Positions 1-5,064 of a stretch of 6,220 bases of DNA are shown one piece after another. Under the pieces are notes generated by a model. It did no database searches, was not told the DNA's origin, and was given only the letters and a program-made list of their open reading frames with translations. Position 1 is the stretch's first letter. Each line of letters begins with the position of its first letter. The position numbers were made by a program, and so were the translations under genes. The DNA is from Streptomycetales bacterium. GTDB lineage: Bacteria; Actinomycetota; Actinomycetes; Prado026. The DNA is taken from positions 1 to 6,220 of the forward strand of contig JANYIP010000391.1 in assembly GCA_025361995.1 (NCBI GenBank). Direction: 5' to 3'.

Positions 1-846
1 CTGCTGCTCCCTGACACGGCGACCCGTCGCGACCTCGAGGACCCGGCCACGGTGGCGCACGTGGCCGCCTGCGTGAAGACGCCGGACGTGCTCGACCTGC
101 TGCACGCGCTGACCGAGGCGGACGGACTGGCCACCGGTCCCGCGGCCTGGAACGAGTGGAAGGCCGGCCTGATCGCGGACCTGGTCACCCGTACACACGC
201 GGTGCTCGGCGGGCACGAGGTGCCGTCGCCACCGGTGCTGTCCGACGCGTACGCAGACCTCGTGCGGGCCGGCAAGCTGGAGGTCCTGACGACGCCGGTC
301 GCCGGCGGCCTCGAGGTGACCGTGGTGGCTCCCGACCGGGTCGGCATGCTGGCAGCCGTCGCCGGTGTGCTCTCGCTCAACCGGCTGACCGTGCGCTCCG
401 CGTCCACCCAGACGTCGGGCCGGGTCGCTGTCCAGGTGTGGCAGGTCCTGCCCGAGTACGGCGAGCCGCCGTCCCTGGTACGGCTGCGCGAGGACGTCCG
501 CCGGGCGCTCGACGGCACGCTGGACGTGGCCGAGCGGCTGGCCGTACGCGAGGACGCCCTCGCTGCGCGCCCGGGTGTTCCCGTACCCCCGCCTCGGGTC
601 GAGGTGGTGCCGCATGCCAGCTCGAGCTCCACCGTCCTGGAGGTACGCGCCCACGACCGCCCGGGACTGCTGTACCGGATCGGTGCGGCGCTCGCGGCCT
701 CCGGAGCCGACGTACGGTCGGCGCTGGTGTCGACACTCGGGTCCGAGGCCGTCGACGTGTTCTACGTGGTGGGTCCCGATGGCGAGCCGCTGTCAGCCGA
801 CCGGGCCCACGCCGTCGCGGTCGAGGTCAAGGCAGCGCTGCGTTGA
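1..846 (+). CDS. glnD: Bifunctional uridylyltransferase / uridylyl-removing enzyme GlnD, C-terminal part (5' end outside window)
   Basis: The frame is open from base 1 to the TGA at 844-846, so 281 C-terminal residues are visible. An internal GTG at 52 is not the real start, because the family-like sequence LLLPDTATRRDLEDPATV continues upstream of it. Two ACT domains are visible, one from about residue 104 (VTVVAPDRVGMLAAVAGVL) and one from about residue 211 (LEVRAHDRPGLLYRIGAAL). The segment before them (LTEADGLATGPAAWNEWK) matches the region after the HD domain of GlnD. In this family the N-terminal nucleotidyltransferase and HD domains, not seen here, modify and demodify the PII protein, and the ACT domains sense glutamine. 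In many actinobacteria GlnD adenylylates rather than uridylylates PII, and the gene sits after amtB-glnK and before ffh. The position next to ffh agrees with that. No disruption is visible. Confidence 0.93.
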   Translation: MLLPDTATRRDLEDPATVAHVAACVKTPDVLDLLHALTEADGLATGPAAWNEWKAGLIADLVTRTHAVLGGHEVPSPPVLSDAYADLVRAGKLEVLTTPVAGGLEVTVVAPDRVGMLAAVAGVLSLNRLTVRSASTQTSGRVAVQVWQVLPEYGEPPSLVRLREDVRRALDGTLDVAERLAVREDALAARPGVPVPPPRVEVVPHASSSSTVLEVRAHDRPGLLYRIGAALAASGADVRSALVSTLGSEAVDVFYVVGPDGEPLSADRAHAVAVEVKAALR

Positions 847-877
847 CTGGAGCGCGCTAGTCCTGTGCGTGCCCCGT

Positions 878-890
878 TAGGCTGAGACCG
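878..890 (+). promoter_or_regulatory. Candidate promoter -10 element (TAGGCT) for leaderless ffh transcription
   Basis: TAGGCT at 878-883 fits the actinobacterial -10 pattern TANNNT. Six bases separate it from the GTG at 890, so transcription would begin at or beside the first base of the start codon. No purine-rich ribosome binding site lies in the 15 bases before that GTG, as expected of a leaderless gene. A well-spaced -35 hexamer is not evident: TTGACT at 843-848 overlaps the glnD stop and is about 29 bases away, which is too far. Many actinobacterial promoters depend mainly on the -10. This is an inference from spacing. Confidence 0.5.
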
Positions 891-2443
891 TGTTCGCCAC
901 CCTCTCCGACCGTCTCGCCGCCACCTTCAAGAACCTGCGTGGCAAGGGGCGGCTGTCCGAGTCCGACATCGACGAGACCTGCCGCGAGATCCGGATCGCG
1001 CTGCTCGAGGCGGATGTCGCCCTCCCCGTGGTCCGCGGGTTCGTGGCTCGGGTCAAGGAGCGTGCGCTTGGGGCTGAGGTCTCGCAGGCGCTGAATCCGG
1101 CCCAGCAGGTCATCAAGATCGTCGACGACGAGCTGGTCGCGATCCTCGGCGGCGAGACCCGGCGGGTACGCCTCGCCAAGAACCCGCCGACCGTGATCAT
1201 GCTGCTCGGTCTGCAGGGTGCGGGCAAGACCACGCTCGCCGGCAAGCTGGCGCTGTGGTTCCGTGAGCAGGGCCATGCGCCGCTGCTGGTCGCGGCCGAC
1301 CTCCAGCGCCCGAACGCGGTGACCCAGCTGCAGGTCGTGGGCGAGCGCGCCGGCGTGTCGGTGTACGCGCCCCAGCCGGGCAACGGCGTCGGCGACCCGG
1401 TCCGGGTCTCGAAGGAGTCGATCGAGCACGCGAAGGCCAAGCTCTTCGACGTCGTGATCGTCGACACCGCCGGCCGGCTCGCGATCGATGACGAGCTCAT
1501 GACGCAGGCGGCAGACATCCGTGCCGCGGTCGATCCCGACGAGGTCCTCCTGGTGGTGGACGCCATGATCGGGCAGGACTCGGTGGTCACCGCGCAGGCG
1601 TTCGCCGAGCGCGTCGGCTTCGACGGGGTGGTGCTCACCAAGCTCGACGGTGACGCCCGGGGTGGAGCCGCGCTGTCGATCGCCTCGTCGACCGGGCGTC
1701 CGGTGATGTTCGCCTCGAACGGCGAGAAGCTCGAGGACTTCGGCGTCTTCCATCCCGAGCGGATGGCCTCGCGGATCCTCGGCATGGGAGACGTGCTCAC
1801 CCTGATCGAGCAGGCCGAGAAGGCGTTCGACGCCGACGAGTCGGCCGCAATGGCCGCCAAGCTCACCTCGGGCCGCGACTTCACCCTGGACGACTTCCTC
1901 AAGCAGATGCAGGCCGTACGCAAGATGGGGTCGCTGTCCAAGCTGCTGGGCCTCCTGCCGGGCATGGGGGAGATGCGCGAGCAGATCGAGAACATCGACG
2001 AGGGCGAGCTCGACCGGGTCTCCGCGATCATCCAGTCGATGACCCCGGCCGAGCGCAACGACCCGAAGATCCTCAACGGGTCACGGCGGGCCCGGATCGC
2101 CAAGGGGTCCGGCACCCAGGTCGCGGAGGTCAACGGGCTGGTCGAGCGCTTCGGCGAGGCTCGCAAGATGATGGCCTCGCTCGGTCGCATGGGCGGCATG
2201 GGCGGCATGGGGGGCATGGGGGGCGGCATGCCGGGGATGCCCGGGATGGGCGGCCACGGCAAGTCGGCCAAGCAGGTCAAGGCGGCCAAGAAGCCCAAGC
2301 GCGGCAGCGGCAACCCGGCCAAGCGCATCGAAGAGGAGCGCGCCGCGGCCCTGCGTCGTACCTCGGGCGGAGCTGCGGCCGGGACTGCCCTGGACAGCTT
2401 CGAGCTCCCCGCCGAGTTCAAGGACCTTCTCCCGCCCACCTGA
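890..2443 (+). CDS. ffh: Signal recognition particle protein Ffh (SRP54 GTPase)
   Basis: This 517-residue protein binds the SRP RNA and signal sequences of nascent membrane proteins and docks with FtsY, using GTP. An N-terminal helical bundle (about 1-90) precedes the G domain. The G domain has the P-loop GLQGAGKTT (107-115), the ADLQRPNAVTQL insertion-box motif (136-147), DTAGR (192-196) and the specificity motif TKLDGDARGG (250-259). The M domain follows from about residue 326, with the hydrophobic finger loop region near 340-362 and the RNA-binding motif SRRARIAKGSG (398-408). A Gly/Met-rich run (434-455) and a basic, low-complexity tail end the protein, as is usual in actinobacteria. The GTG start gives the standard N-terminus MFATLSDRLAATFKNLRGKG. 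glnD ends 43 nt upstream. The gene probably has its own leaderless promoter. Confidence 0.98.
   Translation: MFATLSDRLAATFKNLRGKGRLSESDIDETCREIRIALLEADVALPVVRGFVARVKERALGAEVSQALNPAQQVIKIVDDELVAILGGETRRVRLAKNPPTVIMLLGLQGAGKTTLAGKLALWFREQGHAPLLVAADLQRPNAVTQLQVVGERAGVSVYAPQPGNGVGDPVRVSKESIEHAKAKLFDVVIVDTAGRLAIDDELMTQAADIRAAVDPDEVLLVVDAMIGQDSVVTAQAFAERVGFDGVVLTKLDGDARGGAALSIASSTGRPVMFASNGEKLEDFGVFHPERMASRILGMGDVLTLIEQAEKAFDADESAAMAAKLTSGRDFTLDDFLKQMQAVRKMGSLSKLLGLLPGMGEMREQIENIDEGELDRVSAIIQSMTPAERNDPKILNGSRRARIAKGSGTQVAEVNGLVERFGEARKMMASLGRMGGMGGMGGMGGGMPGMPGMGGHGKSAKQVKAAKKPKRGSGNPAKRIEEERAAALRRTSGGAAAGTALDSFELPAEFKDLLPPT
2189..2254 (+). repeat. GGCATG-type short repeat encoding the Gly/Met tail of Ffh
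   Basis: Inside ffh, units of the form ATGGGCGGC and ATGGGGGGC repeat in frame and encode Met-Gly-Gly triplets, which then grade into Met-Pro-Gly units (Ffh residues 434-455). Short Gly/Met-rich tails are typical of bacterial Ffh. The perfect nine-base periodicity suggests growth by replication slippage, so copy number may vary between close relatives. Confidence 0.8.
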
Positions 2444-2473
2444 CTGCCGCCTCACCCTCTGCCGCCTCACCCT
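2444..2473 (+). repeat. Perfect 15-bp tandem direct repeat, two copies, abutting the ffh stop codon
   Basis: CTGCCGCCTCACCCT occurs at 2444-2458 and again at 2459-2473 with no mismatch and no spacer, beginning at the first base after the ffh TGA. No gene frame uses it on the plus strand. It is C-rich on the plus strand. It may be a simple slippage duplication or part of the mRNA 3' end. No function can be assigned from sequence. Confidence 0.9.
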
Positions 2474-2474
2474 G

Positions 2475-2526
2475 GATCGCTGCAGACATCCGGGTCGTCA
2501 GGACAGCCAATTCGTCTGCAGCGATC
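2475..2526. repeat. Perfect 13-bp inverted repeat in the ffh–rpsP gap (possible transcript 3'-end hairpin or operator)
   Basis: GATCGCTGCAGAC at 2475-2487 is the exact reverse complement of GTCTGCAGCGATC at 2514-2526, with 26 bases between them. After a G/G mismatch the pairing can extend outward by a further C-C-T/G-G-G stretch (2471-2473 with 2528-2530, including one G·U). No T-run follows, so a classical intrinsic terminator is not shown, although actinobacterial terminators often lack one. The downstream arm falls where the -35 region of the proposed rpsP promoter would lie, so a protein-binding operator is an equal possibility. Confidence 0.75.
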
Positions 2527-2541
2527 GGGGTCTGGCACACT
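2511..2541 (+). promoter_or_regulatory. Weak candidate promoter for the rpsP operon
   Basis: The gap before rpsP is large enough for a promoter, and ribosomal protein operons usually have one. The best -10-like hexamer is CACACT (2536-2541) in the context TGGCACACTGG. A poor -35 candidate, TTCGTC (2511-2516), lies 19 bases upstream and overlaps the right arm of the inverted repeat. Transcription would start near 2548 and give a leader of about 125 nt. The hexamers match consensus poorly, so the placement is tentative. Confidence 0.3.
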
Positions 2542-2654
2542 GGGCGCGCGTACATGGCACGCGCTGGGCCCTCTACCCCTGCGCGCCGTGTCCAACCGAG
2601 GAGCCGACCCCGCACCCCACGCGGCCCGGCGGCCCCTCATCCGTATATCGACTT

Positions 2655-2676
2655 CCAGGAGAAAACCCTCCCGTGG
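2655..2676 (+). promoter_or_regulatory. rpsP ribosome binding site within a small start-codon hairpin
   Basis: AGGAGA at 2657-2662 is a clear Shine-Dalgarno sequence 10 nt before the GTG at 2673 and fixes that start. GGAG (2658-2661) can pair with CTCC (2668-2671) across a six-base loop, AAAACC. The stem can continue as CCA (2655-2657) with TGG (2674-2676) past a two-base bulge, taking in most of the start codon. This would give a seven-base-pair stem covering the initiation site. The ribosome binding site is secure. A regulatory role for the hairpin is inference. Confidence 0.6.
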
Positions 2677-3269
2677 CAGTGAAGATCAAGCTCAAGCGCC
2701 TCGGCAAGATGCGCGCCCCGCAGTACCGGATCGTCATCGCGGACGCCCGCGCCAAGCGCGACGGTCGTGCGATCGAGGAGATCGGGCACTACCACCCCAA
2801 GGAGCACCCCTCGTTCATCGAGGTCGACTCCCCGCGCGTGCAGTACTGGCTCGGCGTCGGCGCACAGCCGACCGAGGCGGTCGCCGCGATCCTCAAGGTG
2901 ACTGGCGACTGGCAGAAGTTCAAGGGCCTCCCGGGCGCCGAGGGGACCCTGCAGGTCGCCGCTCCCAAGGTCGACAAGCGGGCCGTCTTCGAGGCTGCAG
3001 CCAAGGAGTCCGCGGACGAGCCCAAGGCCGAGGCGATCACGCCGCGCGCCAAGAAGGCACCCAAGGTCGAGGAGAAGCCGGCTGAGCCGGTCGTCGAGCC
3101 TGCTGTCGAGGCACCCGTCGAGGTCGTGGCAGAGGTTTCGGCAGAGGTTCCGGCAGAGGTTCCGGCCGAGGTTCCGGCAGAGGCCGAGGTTGCAGCTGAG
3201 GCGGAGTCCCCGGCTGAGGCGGAGTCCCCGGCCGAGGGTGCCGACGCGACTGAGCCCGAGCTCCCCTGA
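2673..3269 (+). CDS. rpsP: 30S ribosomal protein bS16 with long acidic C-terminal extension
   Basis: The first 80 or so residues are a standard bS16 core (MAVKIKLKRLGKMRAPQYRI, then IADARAKRDGRAIEEIGHYHP), which binds 16S rRNA and is needed for small-subunit assembly. The protein is 198 residues, much longer than the roughly 80-90 of E. coli bS16. Actinobacterial bS16 proteins commonly carry Ala/Glu/Lys extensions. Here residues 115-198 are Ala/Glu/Pro/Val-rich, first with lysines and then purely acidic, and are built from AEVP and AEAESP repeats. The tail is probably disordered. The GTG start has a strong Shine-Dalgarno site and gives the family N-terminus MAVKIKLKR. The stop overlaps the khpA ATG by one base (TGATG), so translation of the two is probably coupled. 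Confidence 0.98.
   Translation: MAVKIKLKRLGKMRAPQYRIVIADARAKRDGRAIEEIGHYHPKEHPSFIEVDSPRVQYWLGVGAQPTEAVAAILKVTGDWQKFKGLPGAEGTLQVAAPKVDKRAVFEAAAKESADEPKAEAITPRAKKAPKVEEKPAEPVVEPAVEAPVEVVAEVSAEVPAEVPAEVPAEAEVAAEAESPAEAESPAEGADATEPELP
3129..3230 (+). repeat. In-frame tandem repeats encoding the S16 tail (12-bp and 18-bp units)
   Basis: Four successive 12-bp units of the type GCAGAGGTTCCG run from 3129 to 3176 and encode AEVS/AEVP (S16 residues 153-168). Two identical 18-bp units, GCTGAGGCGGAGTCCCCG, follow at 3195-3212 and 3213-3230 and encode AEAESP twice (175-186). Unit lengths are multiples of three, so gain or loss keeps the frame. This looks like recent slippage growth of a tolerant tail. 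Confidence 0.9.
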
Positions 3270-3511
3270 TGGACGACGAGGCTCTTGAGCACCTGGTCAA
3301 GGGGATCGTCGAGCACCCTGACGACGTCACCGTGCGTCCGCGGACGTTGCGCCGCGGCCGGGTCCTGGAGGTCCGGGTCCACCCGGACGACCTCGGCAAG
3401 GTCATCGGCCGCGCCGGTCGTACCGCCAAGGCCCTGCGTACCGTCGTCGGTGCCCTGACCCCCGGACACGGCGTACGGATCGATTTCGTCGACGTCGACG
3501 AGGTGCGCTGA
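3269..3511 (+). CDS. khpA: KhpA-type KH-domain RNA-binding protein
   Basis: This 80-residue protein is almost entirely one KH domain. The GXXG loop that contacts RNA is GRAG (47-50) in the context LGKVIGRAGRTAKALRTVV. Its place between rpsP and rimM is typical of the KhpA/YlqC family. Known members bind RNA broadly, often as a heterodimer with the KhpB/Jag-type protein, and affect cell size and division in Gram-positive bacteria. Whether that holds here is inference. The ATG shares one base with the rpsP stop and has no separate strong ribosome binding site, so translation probably relies on ribosomes finishing rpsP. An acidic N-terminus (DDEALEHLVKGIVEHP) and a short IDFVDVDEVR end complete the protein. 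Confidence 0.93.
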   Translation: MDDEALEHLVKGIVEHPDDVTVRPRTLRRGRVLEVRVHPDDLGKVIGRAGRTAKALRTVVGALTPGHGVRIDFVDVDEVR

Positions 3512-3529
3512 CTTTTGATGGTGCGCTGA
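3502..3529 (+). repeat. 10-bp direct repeat duplicating the khpA stop region
   Basis: GGTGCGCTGA occurs at 3502-3511, where its TGA is the khpA stop, and again at 3520-3529, an 18-bp period. The second copy lies in the khpA–rimM gap and places a second in-frame TGA six codons after the first. It also creates a minimal ATG-GTG-CGC-TGA frame at 3518-3529, just before the rimM start. It is most simply a short duplication with some later change. Confidence 0.7.
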
Positions 3530-3534
3530 GCTCG

Positions 3535-4101
3535 ATGCTCCTGGTCGTCGGCCGGATCGGTCGTGCTCACGGGCTCCGCGGCGAGGTCCTCGTCGACGTG
3601 CGTACCGATGAGCCGGAGCGTCGGCTGGCGCCGGGAGCCGTCCTCGTGACGGACCCCGGCACCGCCGGGCCGCTCACTATCGCGACCGGACGGGTCCACA
3701 GCGGCCGACTGCTGCTGCACTTCAGCGGGGTGTCCGACCGGACCGGGGCCGAGGCCCTGCGCGGTGTGCTCCTGCTCGCCGAGATCGACCCGGACGTCCT
3801 GCCCGACGACGACGACGAGTGGTACGACCACCAGCTCGTCGGTCTCGACGTCGTGGCGATCGACGGAGCCGTCGTGGGCGAGGTACGCGAAGTACTGCAC
3901 CTGCCCGGCCACGACGTCCTGGCGGTCACCCGCCCCGACGGTACCGAGGCCCTGGTCCCCTTCGTGACCGAGATCGTCCCGGCGGTCGACATCGCCGCGA
4001 ACCGGCTGATCGTGACCCCGCCGCCGGGCCTGCTGGAGCCCCTGACTGATGCGGACGACGGCGCTGGCGAAGACGACGGCGACGACGTGTCGGGCGAGTG
4101 A
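3535..4101 (+). CDS. rimM: Ribosome maturation factor RimM
   Basis: This 188-residue protein has the two-domain layout of RimM. The N-terminal domain opens with VVGRIGRAHGLRGEVLV (residues 4-20), and the PRC-barrel domain starts near WYDHQLVGLDVV (96-107) and ends around residue 168. RimM acts in late 30S maturation, near the 16S rRNA 3' major (head) domain and protein uS19, and is not part of the finished ribosome. An acidic tail (TDADDGAGEDDGDDVSGE) follows the barrel, and a run of four Asp residues (91-94) marks the interdomain linker. The ATG at 3535 gives the expected N-terminus. Only a weak GAG lies upstream, so coupling to khpA 23 nt away is likely. trmD begins 4 nt after the stop. Confidence 0.96.
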   Translation: MLLVVGRIGRAHGLRGEVLVDVRTDEPERRLAPGAVLVTDPGTAGPLTIATGRVHSGRLLLHFSGVSDRTGAEALRGVLLLAEIDPDVLPDDDDEWYDHQLVGLDVVAIDGAVVGEVREVLHLPGHDVLAVTRPDGTEALVPFVTEIVPAVDIAANRLIVTPPPGLLEPLTDADDGAGEDDGDDVSGE

Positions 4102-4105
4102 CGGC

Positions 4106-4915
4106 GTGCGCATCGACGTCGTCACCATCTTCCCCGAGTACCTCGACCCGCTGCGCCTTTCGCTGATCGGCAAGGCCCGCGAGGGTGGGCTCCTCGACGT
4201 ACACGTCCACGACCTGCGTGAGCACACGACCGACCGGCACCGGACCGTCGACGACACGCCCTACGGCGGCGGCGCCGGGATGGTGCTGGGCCCGGCGGCC
4301 TGGGGGGCGGCGCTCGACGCGCTGCTTGCTGACCCCGCTGCCGGTCCGGCTGCCAGACCCCGCTTGATCGTCCCGACCCCCGGTGGACGCCCGTTCACCC
4401 AGGCGTACGCGACCGAGCTCGGCGCCGAGCCGTGGCTGGCCTTCGCGTGCGGGCGCTACGAGGGCATCGACCGCCGAGTCCTCGACGAGGCTGCGGAGAT
4501 CATGGCCGTCGACGAAGTATCGCTCGGTGACTACGTCCTCGGTGGCGGTGAGGTGGCCGTGCTCGTCATCGTCGAGGCCGTCGCCCGGCTGTTGCCGGGC
4601 GTGATCGGCAACGTCGAGTCGCTGACGGAGGAGTCGCACACGGCCGGCCTGCTGGAGTACCCGGTCTACACCAAGCCTGCGCAGTGGCGCGGGCGGGACG
4701 TCCCGGCGGTGCTGCTCTCGGGGAATCACGGCGCGATCGCCCGCTGGCGACGGGACGAGTCCTTGCTGCGCACGCTCCGGGTCCGCCCCGACCTGATCCA
4801 CGCGCTCGACCCCGGGGGCTGCGACCGGGCCGACCTGGCTCTCCTGGCGTCCCAGGGCTGGACGGTGGGCGCGGACGGCCGGTTTTCGCCCGCCGAGCCT
4901 GCTGTGTCAGACTAG
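4106..4915 (+). CDS. trmD: tRNA (guanine-37-N1)-methyltransferase TrmD
   Basis: TrmD uses S-adenosylmethionine to make m1G37 next to the anticodon, which prevents +1 frameshifting. The GTG at 4106 gives MRIDVVTIFPEYLDPL, the family start, and 269 residues. An ATG at 4049 would add 19 unrelated residues and overlap rimM by 53 nt, so it is rejected. Visible motifs are DDTPYGGGAGM (49-59), CGRYEGID (115-122) and the trefoil-knot AdoMet loop SLGDYVLGGGE (139-149). R161 aligns with the E. coli catalytic R154. The position of E. coli catalytic D169 is E176 here (LTEESHTAGLL), a conservative change discussed in the findings. The C-terminal domain carries PVYTKPAQWRG and VLLSGNHGAIARWRRD. The gene is 4 nt after rimM and probably translationally coupled. 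Confidence 0.97.
   Translation: MRIDVVTIFPEYLDPLRLSLIGKAREGGLLDVHVHDLREHTTDRHRTVDDTPYGGGAGMVLGPAAWGAALDALLADPAAGPAARPRLIVPTPGGRPFTQAYATELGAEPWLAFACGRYEGIDRRVLDEAAEIMAVDEVSLGDYVLGGGEVAVLVIVEAVARLLPGVIGNVESLTEESHTAGLLEYPVYTKPAQWRGRDVPAVLLSGNHGAIARWRRDESLLRTLRVRPDLIHALDPGGCDRADLALLASQGWTVGADGRFSPAEPAVSD
4884..4913 (+). promoter_or_regulatory. Tentative rplS promoter inside the trmD 3' end
   Basis: TTTCGC (4884-4889), 18 bases and CAGACT (4908-4913) form a weak -35/-10 pair ending on the first base of the trmD stop codon. Transcription would start around 4920 and give an rplS leader of about 145 nt. The 149-nt spacing before rplS, unusual in this compact block, is the main reason to suspect a promoter. 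Matches to consensus are poor, and readthrough from the rpsP operon is also likely. Confidence 0.25.
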
Positions 4916-5018
4916 GCGGGCCGGACGCGGCGGTGCTCTGCCACAGGGGAGCCCTACGCACGCGGCCGACCGCTCCACCTGACCCACCAGCTCATCCCAG
5001 CCGTACCCCCATTCGCGT

Positions 5019-5033
5019 ACCCACGCCGTGGGT
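5019..5033 (+). promoter_or_regulatory. Small perfect hairpin in the rplS leader
   Basis: ACCCAC (5019-5024) pairs exactly with GTGGGT (5028-5033) around a three-base GCC loop, and a T·G pair can be added outside. It sits 31 nt before the rplS start. A further palindrome, CCTGCAGG (5045-5052), overlaps the start of the Shine-Dalgarno sequence. There is no T-run, so it is not a classical terminator. A role in rplS leader folding is possible but not shown. Confidence 0.4.
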
Positions 5034-5049
5034 GACCTGTGGCACCTGC

Positions 5050-5057
5050 AGGAAGAG
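5050..5057 (+). promoter_or_regulatory. rplS ribosome binding site
   Basis: AGGAAGAG ends 7 nt before the ATG at 5065 and fixes that start. The rplS reading frame is open far upstream into trmD, so this site together with the family N-terminus decides the call. Confidence 0.75.
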
Positions 5058-5064
5058 ACCAGCC

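Noticed and set aside
156..860. Plus-strand frame of 234 codons overlapping glnD
   Set aside because: It is an out-of-frame shadow of glnD, with Arg/Gly-rich translation. The glnD frame has two clear ACT domains.
877..2439. Minus-strand frame of about 520 codons opposite the whole of ffh
   Set aside because: It mirrors ffh codon for codon in a G+C-rich genome, where antisense stops are rare. The translation is low-complexity Ser/Arg/Pro and resembles no family, while ffh is certain.
2475..2535. Classical intrinsic terminator for ffh at the inverted repeat
   Set aside because: The stem is convincing, but it is followed by GGGGTCTGG rather than a T-run and its loop is 26 nt. It is therefore listed as an inverted repeat with function open.
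2588..3085. Plus-strand frame of 165 codons overlapping the rpsP leader and rpsP
   Set aside because: It is out of frame with rpsP, Arg/Gly-rich, without a recognised domain, and is explained as a shadow of rpsP.
4049..4105. Upstream ATG start for trmD
   Set aside because: It adds 19 residues unlike any TrmD and overlaps rimM by 53 nt. The GTG at 4106 gives the conserved N-terminus.
3037..4257. Minus-strand frame of about 406 codons opposite rpsP, khpA, rimM and the trmD start
   Set aside because: It crosses four well-identified plus-strand genes and gives Arg/Ser/Pro-rich sequence with no domain. It is a composition artefact.
4684..5064. Upstream extension of the rplS frame into trmD
   Set aside because: The added translation is Arg/Pro/Gly-rich and overlaps trmD. 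The ATG at 5065 has a good ribosome binding site and the family N-terminus.
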